A DNA stretch of 64,000 bases from Streptomyces misionensis (GCF_900104815.1 NZ_FNTD01000004.1:7563001-7627000), one strand, 5' to 3'; positions 33,914 to 42,869 are shown, counted from the stretch's first letter. Notes: generated by a model not told the origin, from the sequence alone. Translations and numbers: made by a program.

Positions 33914-35419
33914 TCAGCCCACCCGGCGGGGAAGCCCCAGCGGATTGGCGTCCTGGAGCTCGGGCGGGAGCAGTTCGTCCGGCCAGTCCTGGTAGGCGAC
34001 CGGGACCAGCCAGCGGTCGATCGCCGTGGCCCCCACCGAGGTGTGCAGCGAAGCCGTCGTCGACGGCCACGGGCCGCCGTGGTGCATGGCCCAGCAGACG
34101 GCGACGCCGGTCGGCCAGCCGTTGTGGACCAGGCGGCCCACGCGGTGCCGCAGCACCGCGGCCACCCGGGCGGCCGCCGCCGCGTCACCGGCTGTGGCGT
34201 GCACCGAACCGGTGAGGCTGCCCGGGAGGGCCGCCAGTGCCTCGGCCAGCGCGTCCGGGTCCGGGTACGTCACCACCAGGCCGGCCGGGCCGAAGCACTC
34301 CTCGGCAAGGACGTCCAGATGCTCGGCGAAGGACGTCAGGGAACACCGCCACACGCGCGGTGCCACCGCGAAGGAGTCGTCGTTCGCGTCTCCGGAGGCC
34401 AGCGGGACGAGGCCGGTCGACTCGTCCAGTGCGGCGACCCGGGCCCGGTACCCGTCCCGGATGCCGGCCGTCAGCATGGCTCCGGTCGCGGTGGCGCCGA
34501 CCGCGGCGGCGACGGCGTCCACCAGCGGGCCGTCCTCGGGGACGAACAGCAGGCCGGGGTTGGTGCAGAACTGGCCGGTGCCCAGGGTGAGCGACCGGGC
34601 GTACCCCTCGGCGATCTCCCCGGTGCGCCGTGCGGCGGCGTCCGGCAGGACCACCACCGGGTTGACGCTGCCGAGTTCGCCGTAGAAGGGGATCGGTTCG
34701 GGGCGGGCGGCGGCGAGATCGAACAGGGCCCGGCCGCCGGACTGCGAGCCGGTGAAACCGACGGCCTTGACGGCGGGGTGGTTCACCAGCGCGGTACCCG
34801 CCTCGAAGCCCGTGACCAGGCCGAGGACGCCGTCGGGGGCGCCGGCGGCGCGCAGCGCCCCGGCGACGACGCGCGCGACCGCGACCGAGGTCGCCGGGTG
34901 GCCCTCGTGCGCCTTGACCACGACCGGGCAGCCGGCCGCGAGGGCGGAAGCGGTGTCACCGCCCGCCACGGAGAAGGCGAACGGGAAGTTGGAGGCGCTG
35001 AACACGGCCACCGGACCGATCGCCTGGCGCATCCGGCGGATGTCGGGACGCCCGGCGGCCGGGTCGGCCGGGGTGAGGACGGCCTGCACATGGCCGCCGT
35101 CGCGCAGCACCTCGGCGAACAGGCGCAGCTGGCCGCTGGTGCGGCCCACCTCGCCGGTCAGTCGGACCTCGCCGAGCGCGGTCTCGGCGTCGGCGACCGC
35201 GACGAGTTCCTCGCGGGCCGCGTCCAGCGCGTCGGCGGCGGCGTCGAGGGCCGCGGCCCGGTCGGCGGCGGGCAGCGCGGACCAGAGGGGGAAGGCCCGG
35301 GCGGCGGCACGGGCCGCGGCGTCGACGTCCTGCGCGGTGGACACGGGGACCGGGTCGCCGACGGGCTCACCGGTACGCGGGCTGATGCCCCGCAGCGGGG
35401 CGGTCGTGGTGTCGGTCAT
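33914..35419 (-). CDS. 2-oxoglutarate semialdehyde (2,5-dioxovalerate) dehydrogenase
   Basis: A 501-residue NADP-type aldehyde dehydrogenase catalysing the last step of oxidative uronate breakdown, 2,5-dioxopentanoate to 2-oxoglutarate. The KGSADH branch is recognised by VAVFSASNFPFAFSVAGGDT, VVVKAHEGHPATS, the NAD(P)-site VGFTGSQSGG, the glutamate in FYGELGSVNPV and the nucleophile cysteine in GTGQFCTNPG. The C-terminal GWPTGVAVCWAMHHGGPWP block is diagnostic of this subfamily. It is transcribed behind the uronate dehydrogenase gene with an 80-bp gap, in the same orientation, so the two probably form one unit. Confidence 0.9.
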   Translation of the reverse strand: MTDTTTAPLRGISPRTGEPVGDPVPVSTAQDVDAAARAAARAFPLWSALPAADRAAALDAAADALDAAREELVAVADAETALGEVRLTGEVGRTSGQLRLFAEVLRDGGHVQAVLTPADPAAGRPDIRRMRQAIGPVAVFSASNFPFAFSVAGGDTASALAAGCPVVVKAHEGHPATSVAVARVVAGALRAAGAPDGVLGLVTGFEAGTALVNHPAVKAVGFTGSQSGGRALFDLAAARPEPIPFYGELGSVNPVVVLPDAAARRTGEIAEGYARSLTLGTGQFCTNPGLLFVPEDGPLVDAVAAAVGATATGAMLTAGIRDGYRARVAALDESTGLVPLASGDANDDSFAVAPRVWRCSLTSFAEHLDVLAEECFGPAGLVVTYPDPDALAEALAALPGSLTGSVHATAGDAAAAARVAAVLRHRVGRLVHNGWPTGVAVCWAMHHGGPWPSTTASLHTSVGATAIDRWLVPVAYQDWPDELLPPELQDANPLGLPRRVG

Positions 35420-35498
35420 CGGATCGGTCGAACCTCCGGGTCGTACAGGGGGATTCGGGGGAACCGCGGGGCGGCGGGCCGTGGCGGCGGGTGCCGTG

Positions 35499-36299
35499 TC
35501 AGTCGTCCGCGTCCGCGTCGAGTTCGGGCGAGCAGAAGGCGCCGCCCAGGTGGATCTCGTCCAACGGGTCGTGCCGGCCCTGGAGTTCGTCGGCGAAGCG
35601 CTCGGCGTCGTCCCGGGGCTCGTAGCCCAGGGCGCGTGCCTCGTCCAGCGAGAACCAGCGGCGGGTGTTGTCCGAGACGCCCCACACCACGCGGAAGCCG
35701 GGCGAGGGCGTGGCGATGAGCGCCTCCATCAGGCGCGCGCAGTCGTCCGGGGACAGCCAGGTGGCCAACTGGCGGGTGGCGATGGGGGTTTCGAAGCAGC
35801 CGCCGATGCGGACGCAGACCACGTCCAGGCCGTAGCGGTCGTGGTAGAGGCTGCCCAGGGCCTCGGCGGCCACCTTGCTGACGCCGTAGTAGGTGTCGGG
35901 CCGGGGGAAGAGGTAGTCCGGCGCCTCGCCCTCGCCCCGGGGGTGGAAGCCCACCGCGTGGCTGCTGCTCGCGATGATCACCCGGGGCACGCCGGCCCGG
36001 CGGGCCGCTTCGAGGACCGTGCGGGTGCCGTTGATGTTGATGTCGAGGATGCGGTCCCACGGCCCCTCGACGCTCAGGCCGCCGAGGTGGATGACCGCGT
36101 CGGCCCCGGCGAGGGCGGCGCGCATCCCCGGCAGGTCCGTGACCGACACCCGGACGCACTCCACGTCCTCGCCCTCGGCCGCGTCCGGTACCGGCGCCAC
36201 GTCCAGCAGCCGCAGGGTCCGGCCCTTCCGGGCCAGCCGGGGGCGGAGCAAGGTGCCCATCCCTCCCGCGGCTCCGGTGATCACGATGCGCTGGGTCAC
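35499..36299 (-). CDS. udh: Uronate dehydrogenase (NAD-dependent epimerase/dehydratase fold)
   Basis: About 266 residues of extended-SDR fold matching uronate dehydrogenase, which oxidises glucuronate or galacturonate to the aldarolactone. Seen are the TGAAGGMGTLLR cofactor motif, VIHLGGLSVEGPWDRIL, IIASSSHAVGF, the YYGVSK active site, the VRIGGCFETP block and FRVVWGVSDNTRRWF, all in the order found in the Agrobacterium enzyme as I remember it. GTG 36299 has GAGAGGAG at nine bases, whereas the ATG three codons earlier (36308) directly abuts that site, so 36299 is preferred. It is divergent from the dehydratase pair, sharing a control region with a perfect palindrome. Confidence 0.87.
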   Translation of the reverse strand: MTQRIVITGAAGGMGTLLRPRLARKGRTLRLLDVAPVPDAAEGEDVECVRVSVTDLPGMRAALAGADAVIHLGGLSVEGPWDRILDININGTRTVLEAARRAGVPRVIIASSSHAVGFHPRGEGEAPDYLFPRPDTYYGVSKVAAEALGSLYHDRYGLDVVCVRIGGCFETPIATRQLATWLSPDDCARLMEALIATPSPGFRVVWGVSDNTRRWFSLDEARALGYEPRDDAERFADELQGRHDPLDEIHLGGAFCSPELDADADD

Positions 36300-36392
36300 T
36301 CGCCCCATCTCCTCTCGGCGGCTCCGGGCCGTCTTGACCGTGCTCCTGGCCGAGTCTTACAGTTCGAAGGCAAGTTCGCAAATGTGGAGGCT

Positions 36393-36408
36393 GTCTACGT
36401 ATGTAGAC
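36393..36408. promoter_or_regulatory. Uronate-cluster operator candidate, site A
   Basis: GTCTACGTATGTAGAC is a perfect 16-bp palindrome between the divergent udh and kdgD units, 17 bp before the kdgD start. An almost identical palindrome lies at 39658-39673 before the symporter gene. Confidence 0.75.
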
Positions 36409-36424
36409 GACGGAGGAGTGCCAA

Positions 36425-37351
36425 GTGCCCATGTTCGACGGCGTGCTGTTCTTTCCGGTGACGCCCTTCACGGCGTCCGGGCAGGTCGACCGGGAGGTGC
36501 TCGCCGAGCATCTGCGCCGCGGCCTCGCCGCCGGTCCCGGAGGGGTGTTCGTCGCCTGCGGTACGGGCGAGTTCCACGCCCTGAGCCCCGAGGAGCACGG
36601 CGAGGCCGTCCGCACCGCGGTCGAGACCGTGGCCGGCCGCGTCCCGGTGTTCGCCGGTACCGGCGGCCCGCTGCCGCTGGCCCGCCGGTACTCGCGCATC
36701 GCCCAGGACGCGGGCGCCGACGGCCTGCTCCTGCTCCCGCCCTACCTGGTGCAGGCCCCGGCGGCCGGACTCGCCGCCTACACGCGGCAGGTCGCGGACG
36801 CCGGCGATCTGCCGGTCATCGTCTACAACCGCTCCAACGCCCGCTTCGACGCCGCGACCGCCGCCGAACTGGCCCGCCACGACAAGGTGGTCGGCCTCAA
36901 GGACGGGGTCGGCGACCTGGACCGGCTCTCGCGCATCGTGACCGCGGTACGGCACGAACTCGCGGGCACCGGCAAGCCGTTCCAGTTCTTCAACGGCATG
37001 CCCACCGCCGAGGTGACCGTCCCGGCGTACCGCGGCATCGGCGTCGACCTGTACTCCTCCGCCGTCTTCTGCTTCGCCCCGGAGATCTCCAACGCCTTCT
37101 ACCAGGCGGTCGAGAAGGGCGACCGGCACACGGTGGAGCGGTTGCAGCGGGAGTTCTTCCACCCGCTCGTGGCGCTGCGCGACCAGGTGCCGGGCTACGC
37201 CGTATCGCTGGTCAAGGCGGGCGTGCGGCAACGGGGCCTGGAGGTCGGCGGGGTACGCGCCCCGCTGGTCGACCCGGCCCCCGAACACCTCGACGCCCTG
37301 CGCCGGATCACCGACGCAGGCCTGGCCCTCGTGGAGGACATCGCCCGATGA
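36425..37351 (+). CDS. kdgD: 5-dehydro-4-deoxyglucarate dehydratase (DHDPS/NAL family)
   Basis: A 308-residue (beta/alpha)8 Schiff-base enzyme of the dihydrodipicolinate synthase family that dehydrates and decarboxylates 5-keto-4-deoxyglucarate to 2-oxoglutarate semialdehyde. Seen are DGVLFFPVTPFTASGQVD at the start, the GTGEFHALSPEEH substrate loop, the catalytic tyrosine in VIVYNRSN and the Schiff-base lysine in VVGLKDGVGD. GTG 36425 follows GGAGGAG; an ATG two codons later is possible. It overlaps the glucarate dehydratase start by four bases (ATGA), and both products are consecutive pathway enzymes. Confidence 0.9.
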   Translation: MPMFDGVLFFPVTPFTASGQVDREVLAEHLRRGLAAGPGGVFVACGTGEFHALSPEEHGEAVRTAVETVAGRVPVFAGTGGPLPLARRYSRIAQDAGADGLLLLPPYLVQAPAAGLAAYTRQVADAGDLPVIVYNRSNARFDAATAAELARHDKVVGLKDGVGDLDRLSRIVTAVRHELAGTGKPFQFFNGMPTAEVTVPAYRGIGVDLYSSAVFCFAPEISNAFYQAVEKGDRHTVERLQREFFHPLVALRDQVPGYAVSLVKAGVRQRGLEVGGVRAPLVDPAPEHLDALRRITDAGLALVEDIAR

Positions 37352-38616
37352 GCGACGCGATCCGCATCACCGACGTCACCGTGACCCCCGTCGCCTTCCG
37401 CGACCCCGCCCTGCTCAACGCCGTCGGCGTGCACGAGCCGTACGCGCTGCGCGCCGTCCTGGAGGTGCACACCGACCAGGGGATCACCGGTCTCGGCGAA
37501 ACCTACGCCGACGAGGGCCATCTGCGCCGGCTGCGGCAGGCCGCCGACGCCCTGGTGGGCCTGGACGTCCACCGGCTCGGCCGGATGCACGCCGTGGTCG
37601 CCGCCGCGCTCGGCGGGGACACCGGCAGCGACGGGCACGGCCTCACCGGCATGATCACCACCAGCAGCACGGTGGACCGGGTCTTCTCGCCCTTCGAGGT
37701 CGCCTGCCTGGACATCCAGGGCAAGGCGGCCGGGCGCCCGGTGTCCGACCTGCTCGGCGGCGCCGTGCGGGACCACGTGCCCTTCAGTGCCTACCTGTTC
37801 TACAAGTGGGCCGGGCATCCCGGTGACGAGCCCGACTCCTGGGGCGAGGCGCTCGACCCCGAGGGGATCGTGGCGCAGGCCCGCCGCATGATCGACGAGT
37901 ACGGTTTCTCGGCCCTCAAGCTCAAGGGCGGTGTGTTCCGGCCCGAGGAGGAGATGGAGGCGGTCCGCGCCCTGCGCGAGGCCTTCCCCGGCCGGCCGCT
38001 GCGGCTCGACCCCAACGCCGCCTGGACGGTGGAGACCTCCCTGAGGGTGGCCCGCGAGCTGGACGGCGTCCTGGAGTACCTGGAGGACCCCACGCCGGGG
38101 CAGGAGGGCATGGCCCGGGTCGCGCGCGAGGCGCCGATGCCGCTCGCCACGAACATGTGCGTGGTCGCCTTCGACGAACTCAGGCCCGCGGTCGCCCTGG
38201 ACGCGGTCCAGGTGGTGCTGTCCGACCACCACTACTGGGGCGGTCTGCAGCGCTCGAAGGTGCTCGCCGGGATCTGCGACACCTTCGACCTGGGCCTGTC
38301 CATGCACTCCAACTCGCACCTGGGCATCAGCCTCGCCGCGATGACCCACCTGGCGGCGGCCACGCCGAACCTGACGTACGCCTGCGACACCCACTGGCCC
38401 TGGAAGACCGAGGAGGTCGTCGCGCCGGGCGCCCTGGAGTTCCGCGACGGCTCCGTCGCCGTGCCCACCGCGCCCGGTCTCGGCGTCGAACTCGACCGGG
38501 ACGCGCTGGCCCGCCTGCACGAGCAGTACGTGTCCTGCGGACTGCGCAACCGCGACGACACCGGTTACATGCGGCGGATCGACCCGTCGTACGAGAAGAA
38601 GGTCCCCCGCTGGTGA
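37348..38616 (+). CDS. gudD: Glucarate dehydratase (enolase superfamily)
   Basis: A 422-residue enolase-superfamily enzyme that dehydrates D-glucarate to 5-keto-4-deoxyglucarate. The KxK general base is in SALKLKGG, the metal ligands are in LRLDPNAAW and LEYLEDPT, and the His-Asp dyad is represented by SDHHYWGG and the histidines in SMHSNSHLGIS. TGLGETYADE near the N-terminus and the C-terminal THWPWKTEEV also fit the GlucD group rather than a generic mandelate racemase. It starts inside the kdgD stop codon. A strong hairpin after it separates it from the convergent iclR gene. Confidence 0.92.
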   Translation: MSDAIRITDVTVTPVAFRDPALLNAVGVHEPYALRAVLEVHTDQGITGLGETYADEGHLRRLRQAADALVGLDVHRLGRMHAVVAAALGGDTGSDGHGLTGMITTSSTVDRVFSPFEVACLDIQGKAAGRPVSDLLGGAVRDHVPFSAYLFYKWAGHPGDEPDSWGEALDPEGIVAQARRMIDEYGFSALKLKGGVFRPEEEMEAVRALREAFPGRPLRLDPNAAWTVETSLRVARELDGVLEYLEDPTPGQEGMARVAREAPMPLATNMCVVAFDELRPAVALDAVQVVLSDHHYWGGLQRSKVLAGICDTFDLGLSMHSNSHLGISLAAMTHLAAATPNLTYACDTHWPWKTEEVVAPGALEFRDGSVAVPTAPGLGVELDRDALARLHEQYVSCGLRNRDDTGYMRRIDPSYEKKVPRW

Positions 38617-38639
38617 GGGCCCCGGCCCCGGGCCGGTGA

Positions 38640-38678
38640 GACCGATGGCGCCCCGCCGACGGCGGGGCACCATCGGTC
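38640..38678. terminator. Bidirectional terminator between gudD and iclR
   Basis: GACCGATGG pairs with CCATCGGTC, and inside it CCCCGCC pairs with GGCGGGG around a 3-base loop, with only a CG/CA mismatch between the stems. It fills the gap between convergent stops. Confidence 0.75.
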
Positions 38679-38687
38679 AGACGCGCG

Positions 38688-39476
38688 TCAGCGGATGCCG
38701 TCGCGGCGCAGGGTCTGGGCCAGGGCCGCGGCGTGCCTGCTCACCGCCTCCGCCACCCGCTCGGTCTCCTGGTCCGTGGCGTGGTCCAGCGGGATCGAGC
38801 AGCTGATCGCGTCGGTCGCCGGGATGCGGTACGGCACCGCCGCGGCGACGCAGCACAGTCCGGGGGTGTTCTGCTCGCTCTCCAGCGCCCAGCCGCGGGT
38901 GCGCGTCCGCTCCAGTTCCTCCCGCAGCGCCGGGCGCCGGGTGACCGTGTGCGGGGTGAGCGCGTCCAGCCGCTCCGGCAGCAGCCCGTCCACCTCCCGC
39001 GCGGTCAGCTCGGCGAGCAGCGCCTTGCCGAGGGCCGTCGCGTGCGCCGGGAGCTGCCTGCCCACGCGGGAGGTCAGCCGGCGGGAGTCGGTGGCCTCAC
39101 GGGTGGCCAGATAGATGACGTTGGAGCCGTCCAGTCGGGCGTAGTGCGTGGTGTAGCCGACGTCCGCGCGCAGCTGCTCGATCTGCCGCACCGCGTACGG
39201 CAGCGCCGGGTCCCGGTCCAGGTACGCCGTCCCGCACAGCAGGGCGCGCGGGCCGATGCCGAAGCCGGCCGCATCGCCGCCCTCCTCGACCTCGATCCAC
39301 TTGAGCCCCACCAGGGTGCGCAGCAGCGCGTACAGGCTCGAACGCGGGTATCCGGTGCGCTCCTGGAGCTGGCCCAGTGTGAGCCGCTCCGGGGAGGCCG
39401 ACAGCACCTCCATGATCTGGACCGTGCGTTCCGCCGACTTCACCGGCCCGCGGGCGCCGTCGCCCGTCTCCGCCAT
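38688..39476 (-). CDS. IclR-family transcriptional regulator of the uronate cluster
   Basis: A 262-residue IclR-type regulator: winged helix (SAERTVQIMEVLSASPER, LTLGQLQERTGYPRSSLYAL) and an effector domain (YLDRDPALPYAVRQIEQLRA, HATALGKALLAEL, CCVAAAVPYRI). ATG 39476 has TGGAG at a good distance, and the longer upstream frame is not needed. It is divergent from the symporter gene and convergent with gudD, so it is the only regulator inside the cluster and the best candidate to bind the palindromes at 36393 and 39658. The inducer would be a pathway sugar acid; this is inference. Confidence 0.88.
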   Translation of the reverse strand: MAETGDGARGPVKSAERTVQIMEVLSASPERLTLGQLQERTGYPRSSLYALLRTLVGLKWIEVEEGGDAAGFGIGPRALLCGTAYLDRDPALPYAVRQIEQLRADVGYTTHYARLDGSNVIYLATREATDSRRLTSRVGRQLPAHATALGKALLAELTAREVDGLLPERLDALTPHTVTRRPALREELERTRTRGWALESEQNTPGLCCVAAAVPYRIPATDAISCSIPLDHATDQETERVAEAVSRHAAALAQTLRRDGIR

Positions 39477-39576
39477 TGGCTCCACCCCATTCACCTGTCT
39501 CTCCCCGGCCGCCGCGCCGTCCCCGAACGCCGACGGCGTCCCTCGCCGTACCGGAGGCGGGGCGTCCGCCCGTCGC

Positions 39577-39604
39577 GTCAACGAAAACTTCCCGAAACGT
39601 TGAC
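39577..39604. promoter_or_regulatory. Second inverted repeat in the iclR-symporter control region
   Basis: GTCAACG (39577-39583) and CGTTGAC (39598-39604) form a perfect 7-bp inverted repeat around AAAACTTCCCGAAA. It is 101 bp upstream of iclR and may be a separate site, for example for autoregulation. The gap 39477-39792 holds no gene. Confidence 0.5.
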
Positions 39605-39657
39605 CGCCCCTGTACGCCAGGCTAACGTGCGCGCTGGAAAGCATGGATGAGAATTGA

Positions 39658-39673
39658 GTCTACATATGTAGAC
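39658..39673. promoter_or_regulatory. Uronate-cluster operator candidate, site B
   Basis: GTCTACATATGTAGAC is a perfect 16-bp palindrome differing from site A (36393-36408) at one central base, and both are followed by GACG. It lies 120 bp upstream of the symporter start. Confidence 0.75.
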
Positions 39674-39792
39674 GACGTGGTCAAGTCGAGCTTTCGTCCA
39701 TGCATGGAGGCCGGGCCCCGGCGCGCCGACGCACCGCCTCCGCCCCCTACCGCTCGCTACTGCCGACGCGCCGTCGGTATCGAGGAGTTCGC

Positions 39793-41325
39793 ATGGCTTG
39801 GCCGGACTGGGTGGCCCTCGGTGGCTACTTCGTGGTGATGCTGCTGATAGGCGTCTGGTCGCACAGACGCGTCAACGACGTGAGCGACTACTTCACCGGC
39901 GGCGGCCGGATGCCCTGGTGGCTGTCCGGCATCTCGCACCACATGTCGGGGTACAGCGCCGCCGTCTTCGTCGCCTACGCGGCGGTCGCCTACAGCTACG
40001 GCATCACCATCTACGTCTGGGCGTTCCTGCCGCTCGCCGTCGCGACCGGTGTCGGGGCCTGGCTGTTCGCCCCGCGCTGGAACCGGCTGCGCCGTCGCTA
40101 CCACGTGGCCTCGCCGCTCGAGTACCTGTCCCGGCGGTACAACGTCGCCACCCAGCAGGCGCTGGCGTGGAGCGGTGCGCTGCTCAAGGTCTTCGACGTC
40201 GCCGCCAAGTGGGCCTCGGTCGCCATCCTGCTGAACGTGTTCACCGGGGTCTCGCTCAACATCGGCATCCTGATCACCGGTGTCGTCACCCTGGTCTACT
40301 GCACCGTCGGCGGCCTGTGGGCGGACGCCCTCACCGACTTCGGCCAGTTCGTCATCCAGGGCGTCGCCGCGCTGTCCATGGTGATCGTCACCCTGGACCA
40401 CGTCGGCGGCTTCTCCGGCCTCGGCTCCCTCTGGCACCGGCTGCCCGACGGCCACACCCACCCGCTGGTGGGCCCGTACACGGCCGGCTTCCTCACGGCG
40501 TACGTGGTCGTCAAGCTCTTCGAGTACAACGGCGGCATGTGGAACCTGGCCCAGCGCTACATGGCCACGGAATCCGCCCCGGCCGCCAAGCGCTCGGCCG
40601 TCCTGTCCGCGGTGCTCTACCTGATCTGGCCCGCCGTGCTGCTCTTCCCGTCCGTCGTCGGGCCGGTGCTGATGCCGCACATCGCGGACCCGCAGCAGGT
40701 GTACGCGCTGATGGCGGAGAACCTGCTGCCGGCCGGTCTGGTCGGCCTGACCCTGGCCGGCATGTTCTCGCACACCATGGCGATGGCCTCGTCGGACGCC
40801 AACGCCATCGCCTCCGTGGTCGTCCGGGACATCATCCCGGCGGTCGCCCGCAAGGGCCGGGCGCTCGGTGCCAGGACCGGACTGCTCGCCGCGCGGGTCT
40901 GCACGGTCTCGTTCATCGCGGTGAGCATGGTGGTCGCCATGGAGGCGAAGCACTTCGGCGGGCCGCTGGGCATCATCACCGCCCTCGTCGCCGCGGTGAT
41001 GGGACCGATCTCCATCCCGATGCTGCTCGGCCTGCTGCCGGCGTTCCGCCGCTGGGGGTCCCTGGCCGCGCTGATCTCCTGGGCGTGCGGCCTGGCGAGC
41101 TTCGTCGTGGTGAAGTACGTCATGGACAGCACCGACCAGACGCTCACCATCGCGACGCCGCTGGTGACCTCCCTCGCCCTGTACCTGGTCGTCGGACTGG
41201 TCTTCCCGCAGCCGTCCGCGGTCGCGGACGAGATCACCACGGCGGTGAGCGGCACCGACGCCGTTCGGGCGCCGGCGGGCCCCGCGGACCCCACCGGGGA
41301 GTCGCTGGCCGCCGCCACCGACTGA
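39793..41325 (+). CDS. Sodium:solute symporter (SSS family), probable uronate/hexuronate importer
   Basis: A 510-residue SSS-family membrane protein with about 13 transmembrane helices. The start YFVVMLLIGVWSHRRVNDVS, YFTGGGRMPWWLSGISHHMS, the helix-3 region RYHVASPLEYLSRRYN and the GMFSHTMAMASSDANAIAS stretch in the sodium-site region are characteristic. SSS transporters co-import a solute with sodium. Its place behind the shared palindrome and beside iclR and the uronate enzymes makes a sugar acid the likely cargo. ATG 39793 has GAGGAG six bases upstream. It converges on an acyltransferase gene with a hairpin between. Confidence 0.88.
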   Translation: MAWPDWVALGGYFVVMLLIGVWSHRRVNDVSDYFTGGGRMPWWLSGISHHMSGYSAAVFVAYAAVAYSYGITIYVWAFLPLAVATGVGAWLFAPRWNRLRRRYHVASPLEYLSRRYNVATQQALAWSGALLKVFDVAAKWASVAILLNVFTGVSLNIGILITGVVTLVYCTVGGLWADALTDFGQFVIQGVAALSMVIVTLDHVGGFSGLGSLWHRLPDGHTHPLVGPYTAGFLTAYVVVKLFEYNGGMWNLAQRYMATESAPAAKRSAVLSAVLYLIWPAVLLFPSVVGPVLMPHIADPQQVYALMAENLLPAGLVGLTLAGMFSHTMAMASSDANAIASVVVRDIIPAVARKGRALGARTGLLAARVCTVSFIAVSMVVAMEAKHFGGPLGIITALVAAVMGPISIPMLLGLLPAFRRWGSLAALISWACGLASFVVVKYVMDSTDQTLTIATPLVTSLALYLVVGLVFPQPSAVADEITTAVSGTDAVRAPAGPADPTGESLAAATD

Positions 41326-41367
41326 CCCCGCCCGAAGGGGCGCCGGTCCCACCGCCCGGTCCTGCCC

Positions 41368-41392
41368 GGCCCCCGGTCGTCGTCCGGGGGCC
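41368..41392. terminator. Bidirectional terminator after the symporter gene
   Basis: A perfect 9-bp GC stem, GGCCCCCGG (41368-41376) with CCGGGGGCC (41384-41392), has a seven-base loop and lies between convergent stops. Confidence 0.65.
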
Positions 41393-41450
41393 GTCGGGAC
41401 GCCGGGTGCCGGCCGCCGCCGGACGGCCGGGAGTCGCGGGTGAGGAAGGG

Positions 41451-42728
41451 TCAGGTTCCGGGGCGGGTGAGGTCTTCCACGTCGGGTGTCCCGGTGACGG
41501 CGGCGACGGCGCTTCGCAGGGCGTCGGCCAGTTGGCCGGCCTGTTCCCGGGTGTACCAGGCGCGGGGCTGGACGAGGTCCAGGCAGACGGCTTCGCGGTG
41601 GCGGGTGACGAAGAGGGTGGGGAGCGGGCCGGGAGGGATGGTGAGGACGAACGGGCGCGTGGCGGTCAGTCCGTCGGGCAGCGCCGGGGGAGTGCAGTGG
41701 TGGGTCACGTTGCTGACGGCCACGGTGAGGGCGGCGGAGGCCAGCCGGCCGAGCATCCGCGCGGTGGCCAGGTACTCCAGTTCGGCGTGCCCGGCGCCGA
41801 GGGAGTCCCGGACCTGACGGCTGATCTGCCCGGCGAGGGCGCCGGCCGGTGTGCCGGGGCCGACCAGGGCGGTGGCGGAGGTCGTGGAGGCGGCGAAGGC
41901 GAACTCGTCGGCCGGCAGCGGGGGACGCAGCCGCGACCGCAGGTCGACGGGGATCAGACAGCTCTGCCGCAGCGGGCCGTCGTCGGGCGACAGCAAGCCG
42001 CGGACGGCCGTCATCGCCAAGGCGCAGACGAGGCTGTTGACGGTCGCCCGGGCACGGCGTGCCTGCTGGATCAGTGACCGGGTCTGGTCGGCGGACAGCA
42101 CGAACCGGTGGCGGTGGGCTCCCTGTGCCGGGCCCGGGCCGCCGTCGCGGGCGGCCCGCGGCACCAGGGCGGCCGACCGCGACGCGTCCAGCCGTGCCGA
42201 CCACTGGGTGGCGTACGCGGCGATGTCCGCGGCGCCGTACCGCTCGTGGAGCCGTTCCTCCACGGGCCGGGGCAGCTCACCGGGCGCGGAGGCCCTCGTA
42301 CCGGCCCCGCCGGCCAGTTCCCGGCAGATCGACCACAGCCGTCTGTGCAGTGCCATCAGGCAGGCGCCGTCGCTGACGGCGTGCCAGGCGAGCAGGGTGA
42401 GGGTGTGCCGGTCCGGGGCGTCGCGGTGGAGCAGGACGCGCAGCACCCGCTCGCCGGGCCGCAGGAAGGCCGCGTCCTGCGGTGCCCAGCCGTCGGGCGC
42501 GAGGTCCAGGCCGACGGGCGCGTCGGCGAGGTCGCGCCGCAGCACCGGGCCGTCGGGTCCTTCGACGACCCGGGCCGCGAGTACGGGCGTCCGGCGCGAC
42601 AGCTCGTGGACGGCGGCCCGCAGCAGCTCGACGTCCAGGCGTCCGTGCACCGTCCAGCCGACGGCGACGGGGTTGCCGGCCAGGACCATCGCCGCCTCGC
42701 TGGGCGCCAGCGCTCGTTCGAGGATCAA
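41451..42728 (-). CDS. Condensation-superfamily acyltransferase (PapA-like)
   Basis: A 425-residue protein of the chloramphenicol-acetyltransferase/condensation-domain fold. The HxxxDG catalytic motif is HAVSDG at 116-121, with flanking LTLLAWHAVSDGACLMALHR. The C-terminal half includes CLIPVDLRSRLRPPLPADEF and AVSNVTHH, typical of PapA-type or wax-ester-like stand-alone acyltransferases rather than a peptide synthetase module. It would transfer an acyl group to an alcohol or amine. No polyketide or peptide synthetase gene is near it. The small Tat-exported protein upstream on the same strand (141-bp gap) may be its partner, which is inference. Confidence 0.75.
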   Translation of the reverse strand: MILERALAPSEAAMVLAGNPVAVGWTVHGRLDVELLRAAVHELSRRTPVLAARVVEGPDGPVLRRDLADAPVGLDLAPDGWAPQDAAFLRPGERVLRVLLHRDAPDRHTLTLLAWHAVSDGACLMALHRRLWSICRELAGGAGTRASAPGELPRPVEERLHERYGAADIAAYATQWSARLDASRSAALVPRAARDGGPGPAQGAHRHRFVLSADQTRSLIQQARRARATVNSLVCALAMTAVRGLLSPDDGPLRQSCLIPVDLRSRLRPPLPADEFAFAASTTSATALVGPGTPAGALAGQISRQVRDSLGAGHAELEYLATARMLGRLASAALTVAVSNVTHHCTPPALPDGLTATRPFVLTIPPGPLPTLFVTRHREAVCLDLVQPRAWYTREQAGQLADALRSAVAAVTGTPDVEDLTRPGT

Positions 42729-42869
42729 CTCCGCCTCCTGCGCTCGTTTCCGGCACCGGTCGGCCCGTGCGCCGACCGGTGGGAGGGAAGTCGACCACGG
42801 CGCCGGCCGCGAGGGGAGGTGTCATGCCCCGCGCACGGTCGCGCGCCGGCCGGGTCGGCGCGGTACGTG

